This document shows, one piece after another, positions 16,717 to 25,344 of a DNA stretch of 64,000 nt. The stretch's first letter is position 1. The number at the start of each line of letters is the position of its first letter. Source of the stretch: an uncultured Collinsella sp. (GTDB lineage: Bacteria; Actinomycetota; Coriobacteriia; Coriobacteriales; Coriobacteriaceae); assembly GCA_905209455.1 (NCBI GenBank), contig CAJLTA010000010.1, positions 3,702-67,701 of the forward strand, written 5' to 3'. The notes below the pieces were generated by a model. The model ran no database searches. It was not told the DNA's origin and worked only from the letters and a program-made list of their open reading frames with translations. Made by a program: the position numbers and the translations under genes.

Positions 16717-16744
16717 CGCCGCCTGGGAAACCGGGCGGCGTTTT
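16717..16744 (+). terminator. Terminator before pyrG
   Basis: A 10-bp stem CGCCGCCTGG / CCGGGCGGCG (16717-16726 with 16731-16740) closes a GAAA tetraloop and is followed by TTTTG. Confidence 0.9.
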
Positions 16745-16869
16745 GTTTCAAGATTGAGAAATGCAATCTCACGCGAGAAAAATTGCGAACGGTCCGCGGC
16801 GCGAGTATTACAATGAAGACCCGTAAGATGTGGATAAACAACTTCTACGGGAAGCGCAGGTAACTCAAT

Positions 16870-18531
16870 ATGACCAAGCATGTGTTCGTAACCGGTGGCG
16901 TGGTTTCGTCTCTGGGCAAGGGTATCACCGCGGCCTCGCTGGGCCGTCTGCTCAAGTCGCGTGGCTACAAAGTAACGATGCAGAAGGCTGATCCGTATCT
17001 GAACGTCGACCCCGGTACCATGAGCCCCTTCCAGCATGGTGAGGTCTTCGTTACCGAGGATGGTTACGAGTCCGACCTGGACCTGGGTCATTACGAGCGC
17101 TTTATTGATGAGAACCTGACCCGCGATTCCAACTTTACGACCGGCGCCATCTATAAGAGCTTGATCGCCCGCGAGCGTCGCGGCGACTTTTTGGGCGGTA
17201 CCGTGCAGGTGATTCCTCACGTCACCAATGCCATTAAGGACAAGTTCCGCCGCATCGAGGAGCAGACCGGCTCAGATGTAGTCATCACCGAGCTGGGCGG
17301 CACGATCGGCGACATCGAGTCCCAACCGTTTGTCGAGGCCATCCGTCAGTACCGCAAGGAGGCCGGCCCCGAGAACGTCTGCTACATCCACGTGTCGCTC
17401 GTTCCCTATATCGCCGCCGCCCACGAGGTCAAGACCAAGCCCACGCAGCATTCCGTCAAGGAGCTCCGCAGCTTTGGCATCCAGCCCGATATCATCGTGC
17501 TGCGCTCCGACCACCATATCGATGACGCTATCCGCGGAAAGATCGCAAGCTTCTGCGACGTCGACACCGATTGTGTCTTTACCAACGAGGACTGCGCGAG
17601 CATTTACGATGTTCCGCAGCTGCTTGCCGAGCAGGACTTTGACCTGCGCATTTGCGAGCGCCTGGGTCTGGACCCGCGTGAGCGCGACATGAGCGAGTGG
17701 AACGAGTTCCTGCGCAAACAGAATCACGCCAACCATCACGCCGACAAGGTGAAGATCGCTGTCGTGGGCAAGTACACGCAGCTGCCCGATGCGTACCTGT
17801 CGGTTATCGAGGCCCTGCACCATGCGGGCGTCTTCTACGATCGCCATGTGGACGTCCAGCTGGTCGACGGCGAGAGCCTCGACGAGCAGAATGTCTCCGA
17901 GGTTCTGGGCGACGCCTCGGGCATCCTGGTCCCCGGCGGCTTTGGCAAGCGCGCCCTGGAGGGCAAGATCCTCGCGGCCGAGTTTGCCCGTGAGCACAAG
18001 ATTCCGTATCTGGGCATTTGCCTGGGTATGCAGGTGGCCGTGTGCGAGTTCGCCCGCAACGTCGTCGGCCTTGCCGGCGCCAGCTCCTCCGAGTTCGATC
18101 CGGACGGCCCGTTTAGCGTCATCGATCTGATGAGCTCGCAGGAGGACGTGACCGAGAAGGGCGGCACCATGCGCCTGGGCGCCTATCCGTGTAAGCTCGC
18201 CGCCGATACCCTTGCTCGCGAGGCATATGGCGAGGAGCTCGTCTACGAGCGTCACCGTCATCGCTTTGAGTTCAACAACGCCTTCCGTGACCAGCTCGAG
18301 GACGCCGGCTTGGTTATCTCGGGTCTGTCGCCCGACGAGCGCCTGGTCGAGATGGTCGAGCTGCCGCGCGACGTGCATCCGTGGTATGTGGCAACCCAGG
18401 CTCATCCCGAGTTCAAGAGCCGCCCGACCAACCCGCAGCCGCTGTTCCGCGAGTTCGTGCGCGCTTCGATCGGCCAGCACGAGGGTGTCGACCGTCTGCA
18501 GGTGACGCCCATGAACCTCGCTACGGACTAA
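16870..18531 (+). CDS. pyrG: CTP synthase
   Basis: The 553-residue enzyme aminates UTP to CTP using glutamine. The synthase domain begins with HVFVTGGVVSSLGKG and KADPYLNVDPGTMSP; the C-terminal class I amidotransferase domain has the nucleophile cysteine in LGICLGMQ, followed by the HRHRFEFN and AHPEFKSRP segments with the catalytic His and Glu. Length is typical. The xer gene begins 2 bases after its stop, so the two are probably co-transcribed. Confidence 0.98.
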   Translation: MTKHVFVTGGVVSSLGKGITAASLGRLLKSRGYKVTMQKADPYLNVDPGTMSPFQHGEVFVTEDGYESDLDLGHYERFIDENLTRDSNFTTGAIYKSLIARERRGDFLGGTVQVIPHVTNAIKDKFRRIEEQTGSDVVITELGGTIGDIESQPFVEAIRQYRKEAGPENVCYIHVSLVPYIAAAHEVKTKPTQHSVKELRSFGIQPDIIVLRSDHHIDDAIRGKIASFCDVDTDCVFTNEDCASIYDVPQLLAEQDFDLRICERLGLDPRERDMSEWNEFLRKQNHANHHADKVKIAVVGKYTQLPDAYLSVIEALHHAGVFYDRHVDVQLVDGESLDEQNVSEVLGDASGILVPGGFGKRALEGKILAAEFAREHKIPYLGICLGMQVAVCEFARNVVGLAGASSSEFDPDGPFSVIDLMSSQEDVTEKGGTMRLGAYPCKLAADTLAREAYGEELVYERHRHRFEFNNAFRDQLEDAGLVISGLSPDERLVEMVELPRDVHPWYVATQAHPEFKSRPTNPQPLFREFVRASIGQHEGVDRLQVTPMNLATD

Positions 18532-18533
18532 GG

Positions 18534-19475
18534 GTGCCGGCGAATAAGGAACATACCGAAGCTACTCCCTCGTCGCTCGCCGTGGCGGCGGGGGAGTATC
18601 TCGATTACCTCGCGGTCGAGCGGGGTTTGGCGCGCAACACGATTGCGGCCTATCGTCGTGACCTGACGACGTACTGCGCCTATCTGGAGCGGGCGGGTAT
18701 TGTGTCTTTTGAAGAGGTGACCCGTCAGGTCGTGGAGGGCTTTGTCGCCGACCGTCGCGATGGGGGCTATTCGGATGCCTCGGTGGAGCGTGCGCTTGCG
18801 GCCGTGAAGGGCCTGCATGCCTTTTTGGTGCGCGATGGGGCTGTGGCCCAAAATCCAACGGCGGCGTTGCGCCTGCCTAAAAAGGCTGAGCGTTTGCCGG
18901 AGTATCTATCGGTGGAGGATGTCTCGGCGCTGCTCGATCAAGACTTCCCCGAGGGCGAGATGGGCTTGCGCGACCATGCCATCTTGGAAGTGCTCTACGG
19001 ATGCGGTTTGCGTGTGAGCGAGTTGGTGGGGCTCGATGTGGGCGATATCCATATCGACGATGGCTTTGTGCTCGTTCGTGGTAAGGGCTCGAAGGAACGC
19101 CTGTCCCCGCTGGTAGGAAGCGCGGCGCGAGCTCTGACGCTTTATGTAACTGAGGGGCGTTCTCGCTTGGCGGCCCATGCCCGCGGAACCGAGACCTCGG
19201 CGGTCTTTTTAAATAAGAACGGCCGCCGTCTGTCGCGCCAGGGCATCCATGCCATCTGTGAGCGCTACGGGCGCCAGGTGGGACTGGTGGGGCTCCATCC
19301 CCATACGCTGCGTCACTCCTTTGCCACCCATATGCTTGCGGGCGGCGCAGACCTCCGTGTGCTACAGGAGATCTTGGGACATGCCGATATATCGACCACG
19401 CAGGTCTACACGCATGTCGATCGTACGCAACTGACCGAGGTCTATCTGGCGGCGCATCCGCTGGCACATCGCTAG
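18534..19475 (+). CDS. xerD: Tyrosine recombinase XerD/XerC type
   Basis: The 313-residue site-specific recombinase has an N-terminal SAM-like core-binding domain (about 15-105) and a catalytic domain with Arg160 (YGCGLRVSEL), Lys184 or Lys187 (GKGSKER), His257 and Arg260 (HTLRHSF), His283 (LGHAD) and the nucleophile Tyr292 (QVYTH). It most likely resolves chromosome dimers at dif. The GTG at 18534 is chosen because no ATG or other start gives a full N-domain; the ribosome site is weak and coupling to pyrG is likely. Being the only recombinase here and housekeeping in type, it does not signal a mobile element. Confidence 0.93.
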   Translation: MPANKEHTEATPSSLAVAAGEYLDYLAVERGLARNTIAAYRRDLTTYCAYLERAGIVSFEEVTRQVVEGFVADRRDGGYSDASVERALAAVKGLHAFLVRDGAVAQNPTAALRLPKKAERLPEYLSVEDVSALLDQDFPEGEMGLRDHAILEVLYGCGLRVSELVGLDVGDIHIDDGFVLVRGKGSKERLSPLVGSAARALTLYVTEGRSRLAAHARGTETSAVFLNKNGRRLSRQGIHAICERYGRQVGLVGLHPHTLRHSFATHMLAGGADLRVLQEILGHADISTTQVYTHVDRTQLTEVYLAAHPLAHR

Positions 19476-19510
19476 CACCTCGCTGACCTGCATATTTATA
19501 AATATTAAAG

Positions 19511-19577
19511 GGGACGGGCCCCAGATTGCCGAGACGCACTTTTGCGCGCATGGGCAATCTGGGGCCCGTCCCATTTT
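19511..19577 (+). repeat. Family-B palindrome, copy 2
   Basis: Perfect 20-base arms (19511-19530 and 19553-19572) around a 22-base loop, followed by ATTTTT, so it can work as the terminator of pyrG-xerD. The outer GGGACGGG/CCCGTCCC is shared with 2588-2641; the inner stem differs. Confidence 0.8.
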
Positions 19578-19806
19578 TCGCCAGACACCGACGCGGTGGT
19601 GGGCCGTGTGTGTCGTGGGTGGGGGAGTTTGGGGGCGATGTGAACGGCGTGTAAAGGGACGTAAAAAACGCCTCAAGGTCAACTTGAAGGTTGAGGTTCG
19701 CGGGCGTGGTTCTACAGGTGGCATCACGCCTTTGCTGCAAACACAACATATTGTGTTCTCGAACATATGCTCGGGGGTGTTTTACAACATATTGAGGGTG
19801 GAGTGG

Positions 19807-19841
19807 TGGGGCGGGGTGGGGGAAGGTGTTGAAAAATGGGG
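19807..19841 (+). promoter_or_regulatory. MraZ-binding repeats
   Basis: TGGGG at 19807, 19817 and 19837 and TGTTG at 19827 give four boxes at an exact 10-bp period. MraZ proteins are known to bind TGGGN direct repeats separated by 5 bases in front of their own operon. Autoregulation of the dcw cluster is therefore likely. Confidence 0.75.
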
Positions 19842-19925
19842 CGGTTCCCCATATTATTGATGACGTCGACAGGCGGGGTGGTTCCCCGCGTACGTGCCAT
19901 CTGAGTAACCGAGGGGAGGGCGCAC

Positions 19926-20360
19926 ATGGGAATGACGGGTGCATACGAGCGCAATCTCGATGCAAAAGGTCGTCTGTCCCTGCCTGCACCCCTTCGCGAG
20001 GAGCTTGGAGAGCACGTTCGCGTGTTCAAAGCCCTGGATGTCGATGCTCTGTACGTGTTCTCTGCCGAGGCCTTCGATAAGTGGGTCGAAGGACTCTTCG
20101 CGGGTCGTGAGGGCCACGAGGGTTTTAACCCGCGTGACATCAACGACCAGAAGCTCATGAGGGCGATCAACAAGCGCACCACGTCGATGGACGTGGACAG
20201 CGCCGGTCGTATCGGTCTTTCCGAGTCTCTCCGCAAGCAGGCGAACCTCGACCGCGAGGTCACGGTTGTGGGCAACTACGACCACCTTGAGGTTTGGGAT
20301 CGCGCCGCGGCCGATGAGGACGATGACGATGAGGCCCTGCTGGACCTCTTCTTCTCGTAA
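19926..20360 (+). CDS. mraZ: Transcriptional regulator MraZ
   Basis: The 144-residue protein has two SpoVT/AbrB-like halves: GAYERNLDAKGRLSLPAPLR near the N-terminus and TTSMDVDSAGRIGLSESLR in the middle, the paired DXXGR signatures of MraZ. It forms rings that bind repeats upstream of the dcw operon and represses it in E. coli. A GAGGGGAGG site precedes the ATG. It ends with an acidic tail (DEDDDDEA). It heads the division and cell-wall cluster. Confidence 0.95.
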   Translation: MGMTGAYERNLDAKGRLSLPAPLREELGEHVRVFKALDVDALYVFSAEAFDKWVEGLFAGREGHEGFNPRDINDQKLMRAINKRTTSMDVDSAGRIGLSESLRKQANLDREVTVVGNYDHLEVWDRAAADEDDDDEALLDLFFS

Positions 20361-20380
20361 GGGCAAGGCACGGGTAACGG

Positions 20381-21346
20381 ATGGAGCGTGGGATCTTGAC
20401 ACAAGAATATCGGCATGAACCTGTCATGCTCGGCGAAGTGCTTGAGTCGCTGCGGCTAAAGAGCGGCTCCGTTGTCTGCGATTGCACCCTTGGCGGTGCC
20501 GGCCATTCGGTAAAGATGGCCGCGCAGGTGGGGGAGACGGGCCTTTTGCTCGGCGTCGATCAGGACGACATGGCCCTCGAGGCCGCTGGTGCCCGTCTGG
20601 ACCGCGAGGTTCCCGGCGTTCCGCACCAGCTGCTGAAGGGCAACTTCGGCGACTTGGACGAGCTGCTTTGCTCGGCCGAGGTGCCCGGGGTCGATGGCTT
20701 CCTGTTCGATTTGGGCGTTTCGTCACCGCAACTCGATATCCCTGGCAGGGGCTTTTCGTATAACGAGGACGCCCCATTGGACATGCGGATGGATCCGGGT
20801 AATAACACCTTAAACGCAGCTGAGGTCATCAACACCTATAACGAACACGACCTCGCCCGGATTCTACGCGTCTACGGAGAAGAGAAGTTCGCCTCGCAGA
20901 TTGCGCGCGAGATCGTGCGCCGCCGCGAGCAAGAACCGATCGAAACCACCGGCCAATTTGTCGAGATCATCAAGGCGGGTATCCCGGCTGCCGCTCGTCG
21001 GCATGGCGGACACCCGGCCAAGAAAAGTTTCCAGGCCATTCGCATCGAGGTCAATCACGAGCTCGATGTGCTCGAACGAGGGCTTGATGCCGCCACCAGG
21101 TGGCTCAACCCGGGCGGACGTATCTGCGTCATCTCGTATCACTCGCTCGAGGACCGTATCGTAAAGAACCACTTTAAGGAGATGAGCCAGGGGTGCACGT
21201 GTCCGCCGGAGATTCCGGTGTGCGTGTGCGGCAACGTGCCGATACTCAAGGTCATCACCCGCAAACCCTTGGTTGCCCAGCCTGATGAGGTTGAGCGCAA
21301 CCCTCGGGCGAGATCAGCCAAAATCCGCGTGGCGCAGCGTCTGTAG
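20381..21346 (+). CDS. rsmH: 16S rRNA (cytosine1402-N4)-methyltransferase RsmH
   Basis: The protein (321 residues from the ATG) methylates C1402 of 16S rRNA using SAM. SAM-binding CTLGGAGHSV (about 28-37), the FLFDLGVSSPQLD motif and the C-terminal NPRARSAKIRVA are typical. The ATG at 20381 has only a weak site; TTG at 20396 with GGAG 8 bases ahead would start the protein right at the conserved QEYRHEPVML and could be the true start. Second gene of the dcw cluster, 20 bases after mraZ. Confidence 0.96.
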   Translation: MERGILTQEYRHEPVMLGEVLESLRLKSGSVVCDCTLGGAGHSVKMAAQVGETGLLLGVDQDDMALEAAGARLDREVPGVPHQLLKGNFGDLDELLCSAEVPGVDGFLFDLGVSSPQLDIPGRGFSYNEDAPLDMRMDPGNNTLNAAEVINTYNEHDLARILRVYGEEKFASQIAREIVRRREQEPIETTGQFVEIIKAGIPAAARRHGGHPAKKSFQAIRIEVNHELDVLERGLDAATRWLNPGGRICVISYHSLEDRIVKNHFKEMSQGCTCPPEIPVCVCGNVPILKVITRKPLVAQPDEVERNPRARSAKIRVAQRL

Positions 21347-21436
21347 GCGCGACCGCGCGATATTGGACCTCCCGCTCGCACCATAAACGAAGCTTAAACA
21401 CACTACCAACGTACTCGGGATGGGAGGCGGCATATC

Positions 21437-21907
21437 ATGGGCTACAACACTTCAAGCGCAGCACTCGCCTATGATATGAACGCCATGCCCGCCTATCGTG
21501 AGACGCCGCAGGCCCCCGTTGCTCCCCGTGAGCAGCGCGCGCCGCGCTTTGATGTCTACACGGGCGCGGGCCGTCAGGCAAACCAGGCGGTAAGCCCGGT
21601 TTTCATGAGCGTTCTTAAAACGTTTTGCATCATTGCGGCTATCTTCATGACGATCGGCGTCGCCCGCGTGGCGCTCGCCGGCGTTACGGCCCAGGTGCTC
21701 AACAGCAACGCCGAGCTTACCAGCACGCTCGAAAAGGCGACCGATGAGAGCTCCGACCTGGAGGTCATGCATTCGGTCTATGGCGCCGACACGCGCATTC
21801 GCGACCTTGCGGGCGCTTATGGCATGGTGGAGCCCAGCGAGAGCGTTACACTTGACTTTTCGCAGGATGCAGCCGCGGGCGCCAACGCGACCGCGACCGC
21901 TCAGTAG
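21437..21907 (+). CDS. ftsL: FtsL-like division protein
   Basis: This 156-residue protein has a Pro/Ala-rich cytoplasmic start, one membrane segment at about residues 57-80 (SVLKTFCIIAAIFMTIGVA) and a short extracellular region with coiled-coil potential (NSNAELTSTLEKATDESSDLE, cut here for length). Position between rsmH and ftsI and this topology are those of FtsL, a divisome linker that partners FtsB and FtsQ. Sequence alone is too diverged to prove it. Confidence 0.7.
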   Translation: MGYNTSSAALAYDMNAMPAYRETPQAPVAPREQRAPRFDVYTGAGRQANQAVSPVFMSVLKTFCIIAAIFMTIGVARVALAGVTAQVLNSNAELTSTLEKATDESSDLEVMHSVYGADTRIRDLAGAYGMVEPSESVTLDFSQDAAAGANATATAQ

Positions 21908-21924
21908 CAAGACGGTAGCTGAGT

Positions 21925-23790
21925 ATGACAAATGACTATCGCCGCGGTTCCGATGGGGGCCGCGGTTCTGGACGTCCCTCGTCGCGGGGACGTTCTGGTT
22001 ATCAAGGAACGGGTCGGCAATCTTACAACGCCGGGCGGTCCCGTGGCAACGACCCGGCGTCGCGACTTCGCGGCTCGGGCGGCCCTCAAGTGCATAACAC
22101 CAGGTCGCGCAAGAGTTCGTCGACCGAATGGCTCACAGGCGCGCCTCTGCCTCGCCGCAAAGCCGTCATGGGCTTCATCGGGCTTGGCTTGGGCTTGGGC
22201 GTCTTTCGCCTTGCCGACTATCAAATTGTCGAAGCCGATAAACTGCGCGAGCGTGCCGATGCGCGCCGCCTGCTTGCGCAGACCCTCTATGCCAAACGCG
22301 GCACCATCTACGACCGCAACGGCAACGTGCTGGCGTCGTCGGTCGAATGTCGCAACATCGCCGTGAACCCGCAGCTTGTCGAGGATGTTGACAAGACGGT
22401 GTCGGCGCTGGTCAAGGCAACTGGAATCGATAAAAAGACCTGCCGCAAGCTCGTTGAGTCCGATGGAACCTGGGTGTATATCAAGCGCCAGGTGGACGAA
22501 GACGATGTTGCGGCGCTGGAGAAGAAGAACCTGCCCGGCGTGCTTTTTGAGCAGGCCATGAAGCGCGTATATCCATACGGCAATCTGGCATCGCAGGTGC
22601 TGGGTGTAGTGAATGTAGACAACGACGGCTTGACGGGTCTCGAAAAGCAATACAACAAGCTTCTGACCGGCACGAACGGTTCTCTCGTACGCGAGCGCGC
22701 GAGGGACGGCAGCTATATCGCGGGCGGTGCCTATAAAAAGGTGGCTGCGGTCGACGGCGTTGATATCGTGACGACGCTCGACGTCAATATCCAGCGTGCG
22801 GCCGAGGATGCCCTGGCAGAGGCAGTTGAGAAGACTAAGGCCAAGAACGGCTCGGCGCTGGTCACCGATCCTACGACAGGCGAGATTTTGGCAGCCTGCT
22901 CGTACCCGACCTACGACCAGACCGATCTGGAGAATGCCAAGACCGAGGATATGAATCTGCGCCTGGTCACCGACGCCTACGAGCCCGGCTCGGTCTTTAA
23001 GACGCTCGTGGCGGGCGCCGGCTTCGACTTGGGCGTCGTGCGATCGAGTACGTCGTTTGAGGTGCCGGCGAGCATCAAGGTGGGCGACGATACCGTCACC
23101 GATGCCGACAAGCGCGACTATGCCATGACCATGGATGTGCGCGAGATGATGCGCCGTTCGTCCAACGTGGGCTTTGTCCTAGTGGGGCGCAAGATCGGTG
23201 CCGACGACTTTGCCGCCTATGTGGACAAGTGGGGCATCGGTCACAGCTCGGGTGTCGATTTTCCGGGAGAGAGCCTGGGTATCGTCAAGGAGCGTGACCA
23301 GTATGACGGCGCCACGCTGGGCTCGATGAGCTTTGGACAGGCACTGTCTGTCTCGCCGATTGAGATCGCACGTGCCGTGGGCGGCATCGCCAACGGCGGC
23401 GTGATGATGACACCGCACTTCTATAAGTCCAGCAAGGGCGACGAGAAGGACTGGGGCGAAGGCGAGCGCGCGATTTCGGAGGACGCCGCATCCCAGGTGA
23501 CATCGTGCATGCAGACGGTCGTGTCCGAGGGAACGGGCGTTGGCGGCGCGGTTGACGGCTATGACGTGGCGGGTAAGACCGGTACGGCCGAACGTGCCGA
23601 CGAGAACGGCGGCTACCTCAAGGAGAACTACATGTCGTCCTTTATGGGCTTTGCACCGGCACAATCGCCCAAGGTGCTGTGCTATATCACGCTCGACGGA
23701 ACGCCGAGCGGCTCAGATGCCGCTGCGGTGCCGTTCCAGTCCATTATGGCCAACGCGCTCGACGTGCTGGGTATCCCGCACACGAAGTAG
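21925..23790 (+). CDS. ftsI: Peptidoglycan D,D-transpeptidase FtsI / penicillin-binding protein
   Basis: The 621-residue class B PBP crosslinks septal peptidoglycan outside the membrane. It has a disordered Gly/Arg/Ser-rich cytoplasmic region (1-60), a membrane anchor at about 77-95, a PBP-dimer domain and the transpeptidase domain with SVFK (Ser356, Lys359), SSN (412-414) and KTGTAE (551-556). No PASTA domain follows. It lies 17 bases after ftsL. The gene normally next to it, murE, is absent. Confidence 0.95.
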   Translation: MTNDYRRGSDGGRGSGRPSSRGRSGYQGTGRQSYNAGRSRGNDPASRLRGSGGPQVHNTRSRKSSSTEWLTGAPLPRRKAVMGFIGLGLGLGVFRLADYQIVEADKLRERADARRLLAQTLYAKRGTIYDRNGNVLASSVECRNIAVNPQLVEDVDKTVSALVKATGIDKKTCRKLVESDGTWVYIKRQVDEDDVAALEKKNLPGVLFEQAMKRVYPYGNLASQVLGVVNVDNDGLTGLEKQYNKLLTGTNGSLVRERARDGSYIAGGAYKKVAAVDGVDIVTTLDVNIQRAAEDALAEAVEKTKAKNGSALVTDPTTGEILAACSYPTYDQTDLENAKTEDMNLRLVTDAYEPGSVFKTLVAGAGFDLGVVRSSTSFEVPASIKVGDDTVTDADKRDYAMTMDVREMMRRSSNVGFVLVGRKIGADDFAAYVDKWGIGHSSGVDFPGESLGIVKERDQYDGATLGSMSFGQALSVSPIEIARAVGGIANGGVMMTPHFYKSSKGDEKDWGEGERAISEDAASQVTSCMQTVVSEGTGVGGAVDGYDVAGKTGTAERADENGGYLKENYMSSFMGFAPAQSPKVLCYITLDGTPSGSDAAAVPFQSIMANALDVLGIPHTK

Positions 23791-23916
23791 GGGGTTACAA
23801 TCTTTGGGGCGTGGTTTGTTGTCCCATATGAGGGTGTTCACATGCCCTGCACCACGCATGTGCGGCGCTGGGATACAATACGCCGATAGCATTATTAGGT
23901 TTACAGGGGAGCTGCA

Positions 23917-25341
23917 ATGATAGAGATCGCCGTCAACAACCTCGCGGCCGCAACAGGGGCCCGAACCGTGACGGGAGAAGCCGATCGGGTATGCCGCGGG
24001 TGCGTTATCGACTCGCGCCAGGTCGAGGAAGGGACGATTTTCGTCGCCTTTCCCGGTGAAAACGTCGACGGCAATGATTTTGCTTCCCGTGCCGTCCAGT
24101 CGGGTGCCGGCGCCGTCGTGATGACGCGTGAGCCCGAGGCCGAGCTGGTCTCGCTGGCGCAGGACAAGGGGTGCGCCATCCTGCTGACCGATGATCCCGA
24201 GGAGTTTCTGCTGCGTTTGGCGCACACGTATCGCCTGGAGCTTGGCTGCCTGGTCGTTGGTATTACCGGTTCCATCGGCAAGACGACGACCAAGGACGTG
24301 CTCGCCGCCGTGCTCGCCAAGCGCTATCGTGTCTGGGCCACCAAGGGCAATTTCAATAACCTGATCGGCATGCCGCTCACGGTGCTTTCCGCTCCGGCCG
24401 ATACCGAGGTCCTGGTGCTCGAGATGGGCATGAACCATTTCCACGAGATTGAGCGCCTGTCCCAGTCCGCCAATCCCAACCTTGCCATCGTGAGCAAGAT
24501 TGGTACCTCTCACATCGGCATTTTGGGCAGCCGCGAGAACATCGCCCGCGCTAAGGCCGAGATTGTCCAGGGTATGTGCGCCGCCGGCGACTTCTTGCCG
24601 CTGCTGGTTTTGGGCGGTGAGGACGACTTTACGCCGTTCATTCGCGATACGTTCGCCCAGCCTGCTGGTATCGATGTGATGCTGGCCGGCGTCTCGGACG
24701 ATGATGAGGTCCGTGCCCGCGACATTCGTGTTGATGACGAGGGCCGTCCGGTCTTTACGCTCGATTTTGGCCAGGGTGAGACGACCGATACCATGCTTGC
24801 CATCCCCGGCGTGCAGTCCGTCCCAAATGCCGTTAAGGCCGCCGCAGTTGCCTATCGCCTGGGCGTGACGCCCGAGCAGATCGATGCTGCCTTTAGGGGC
24901 CTCACGATCACCGGGCACCGCCAGGAGATCAAGCGCGCCAAGAGCGGTGCCCGCGTCATCGACGATTCCTATAACGCCAGCGCCGAATCCATGGCTGCTG
25001 GTCTCGATCTGCTGTGCTCGCTTTCGTGCACGGGGTCTCGCATGGCGATCCTGGGCGAGATGGGCGAGATGGGCGATGAGGCTCCTCGCATGCATGAGCT
25101 CGTGGGCGCCTATGCCGCCGCCAAGAAGCTCGACATGCTGGCGTGCGTGGGTGGTGAGCTGGCCCAGCTTATGGCCGATGCCGCGCGCATGATGGGCATG
25201 GACGAGGACCGCATCCAGGTGTTCTCCGATTATCAGCAGGTGCTCGACCGCATGGGCGGCGCGCTTGAAAAACATGATGTTGTACTGGTCAAGGGTTCCC
25301 GCTTTGTTGAGCTCGACCGCTTTGTGGAAGGTGTGTGCTAG
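23917..25341 (+). CDS. murF: UDP-MurNAc-tripeptide:D-Ala-D-Ala ligase MurF
   Basis: The 474-residue ATP-dependent ligase adds D-Ala-D-Ala to the lipid precursor. It has the Mur ligase P-loop GITGSIGKTTTK (near 113-124), the metal-binding MGMNHFHEI and the DDSYNASAESM segment of the C-terminal domain. GGGGAG precedes the ATG. A 126-base gap with a TACAAT at about 23874 separates it from ftsI, so it may have its own promoter. Confidence 0.95.
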   Translation: MIEIAVNNLAAATGARTVTGEADRVCRGCVIDSRQVEEGTIFVAFPGENVDGNDFASRAVQSGAGAVVMTREPEAELVSLAQDKGCAILLTDDPEEFLLRLAHTYRLELGCLVVGITGSIGKTTTKDVLAAVLAKRYRVWATKGNFNNLIGMPLTVLSAPADTEVLVLEMGMNHFHEIERLSQSANPNLAIVSKIGTSHIGILGSRENIARAKAEIVQGMCAAGDFLPLLVLGGEDDFTPFIRDTFAQPAGIDVMLAGVSDDDEVRARDIRVDDEGRPVFTLDFGQGETTDTMLAIPGVQSVPNAVKAAAVAYRLGVTPEQIDAAFRGLTITGHRQEIKRAKSGARVIDDSYNASAESMAAGLDLLCSLSCTGSRMAILGEMGEMGDEAPRMHELVGAYAAAKKLDMLACVGGELAQLMADAARMMGMDEDRIQVFSDYQQVLDRMGGALEKHDVVLVKGSRFVELDRFVEGVC

Positions 25342-25344
25342 CCC

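Larger units (their letters stand above)
19476..19925 (+). promoter_or_regulatory. mraZ/dcw promoter region
   Basis: The 450-base gap holds the family-B palindrome (19511-19572), an 18-base palindrome AACACAACATATTGTGTT (19740-19757), a repeat of ACAACATATTG at 19743 and 19784, a LexA-like CGAACATATGCTCG (19760-19773) and the MraZ box array (19807-19841). An 84-codon frame on the plus strand here is not convincing. Confidence 0.6.

Noticed and set aside
18381..18533. Upstream ATG for the Xer recombinase within pyrG
   Set aside because: The extra 51 residues lie in another frame of pyrG and look non-homologous; GTG at 18534 gives the normal length.
19606..19860. 84-codon plus frame upstream of mraZ
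   Set aside because: It covers the MraZ boxes and palindromes and has a biased, Gly/Val-rich translation.
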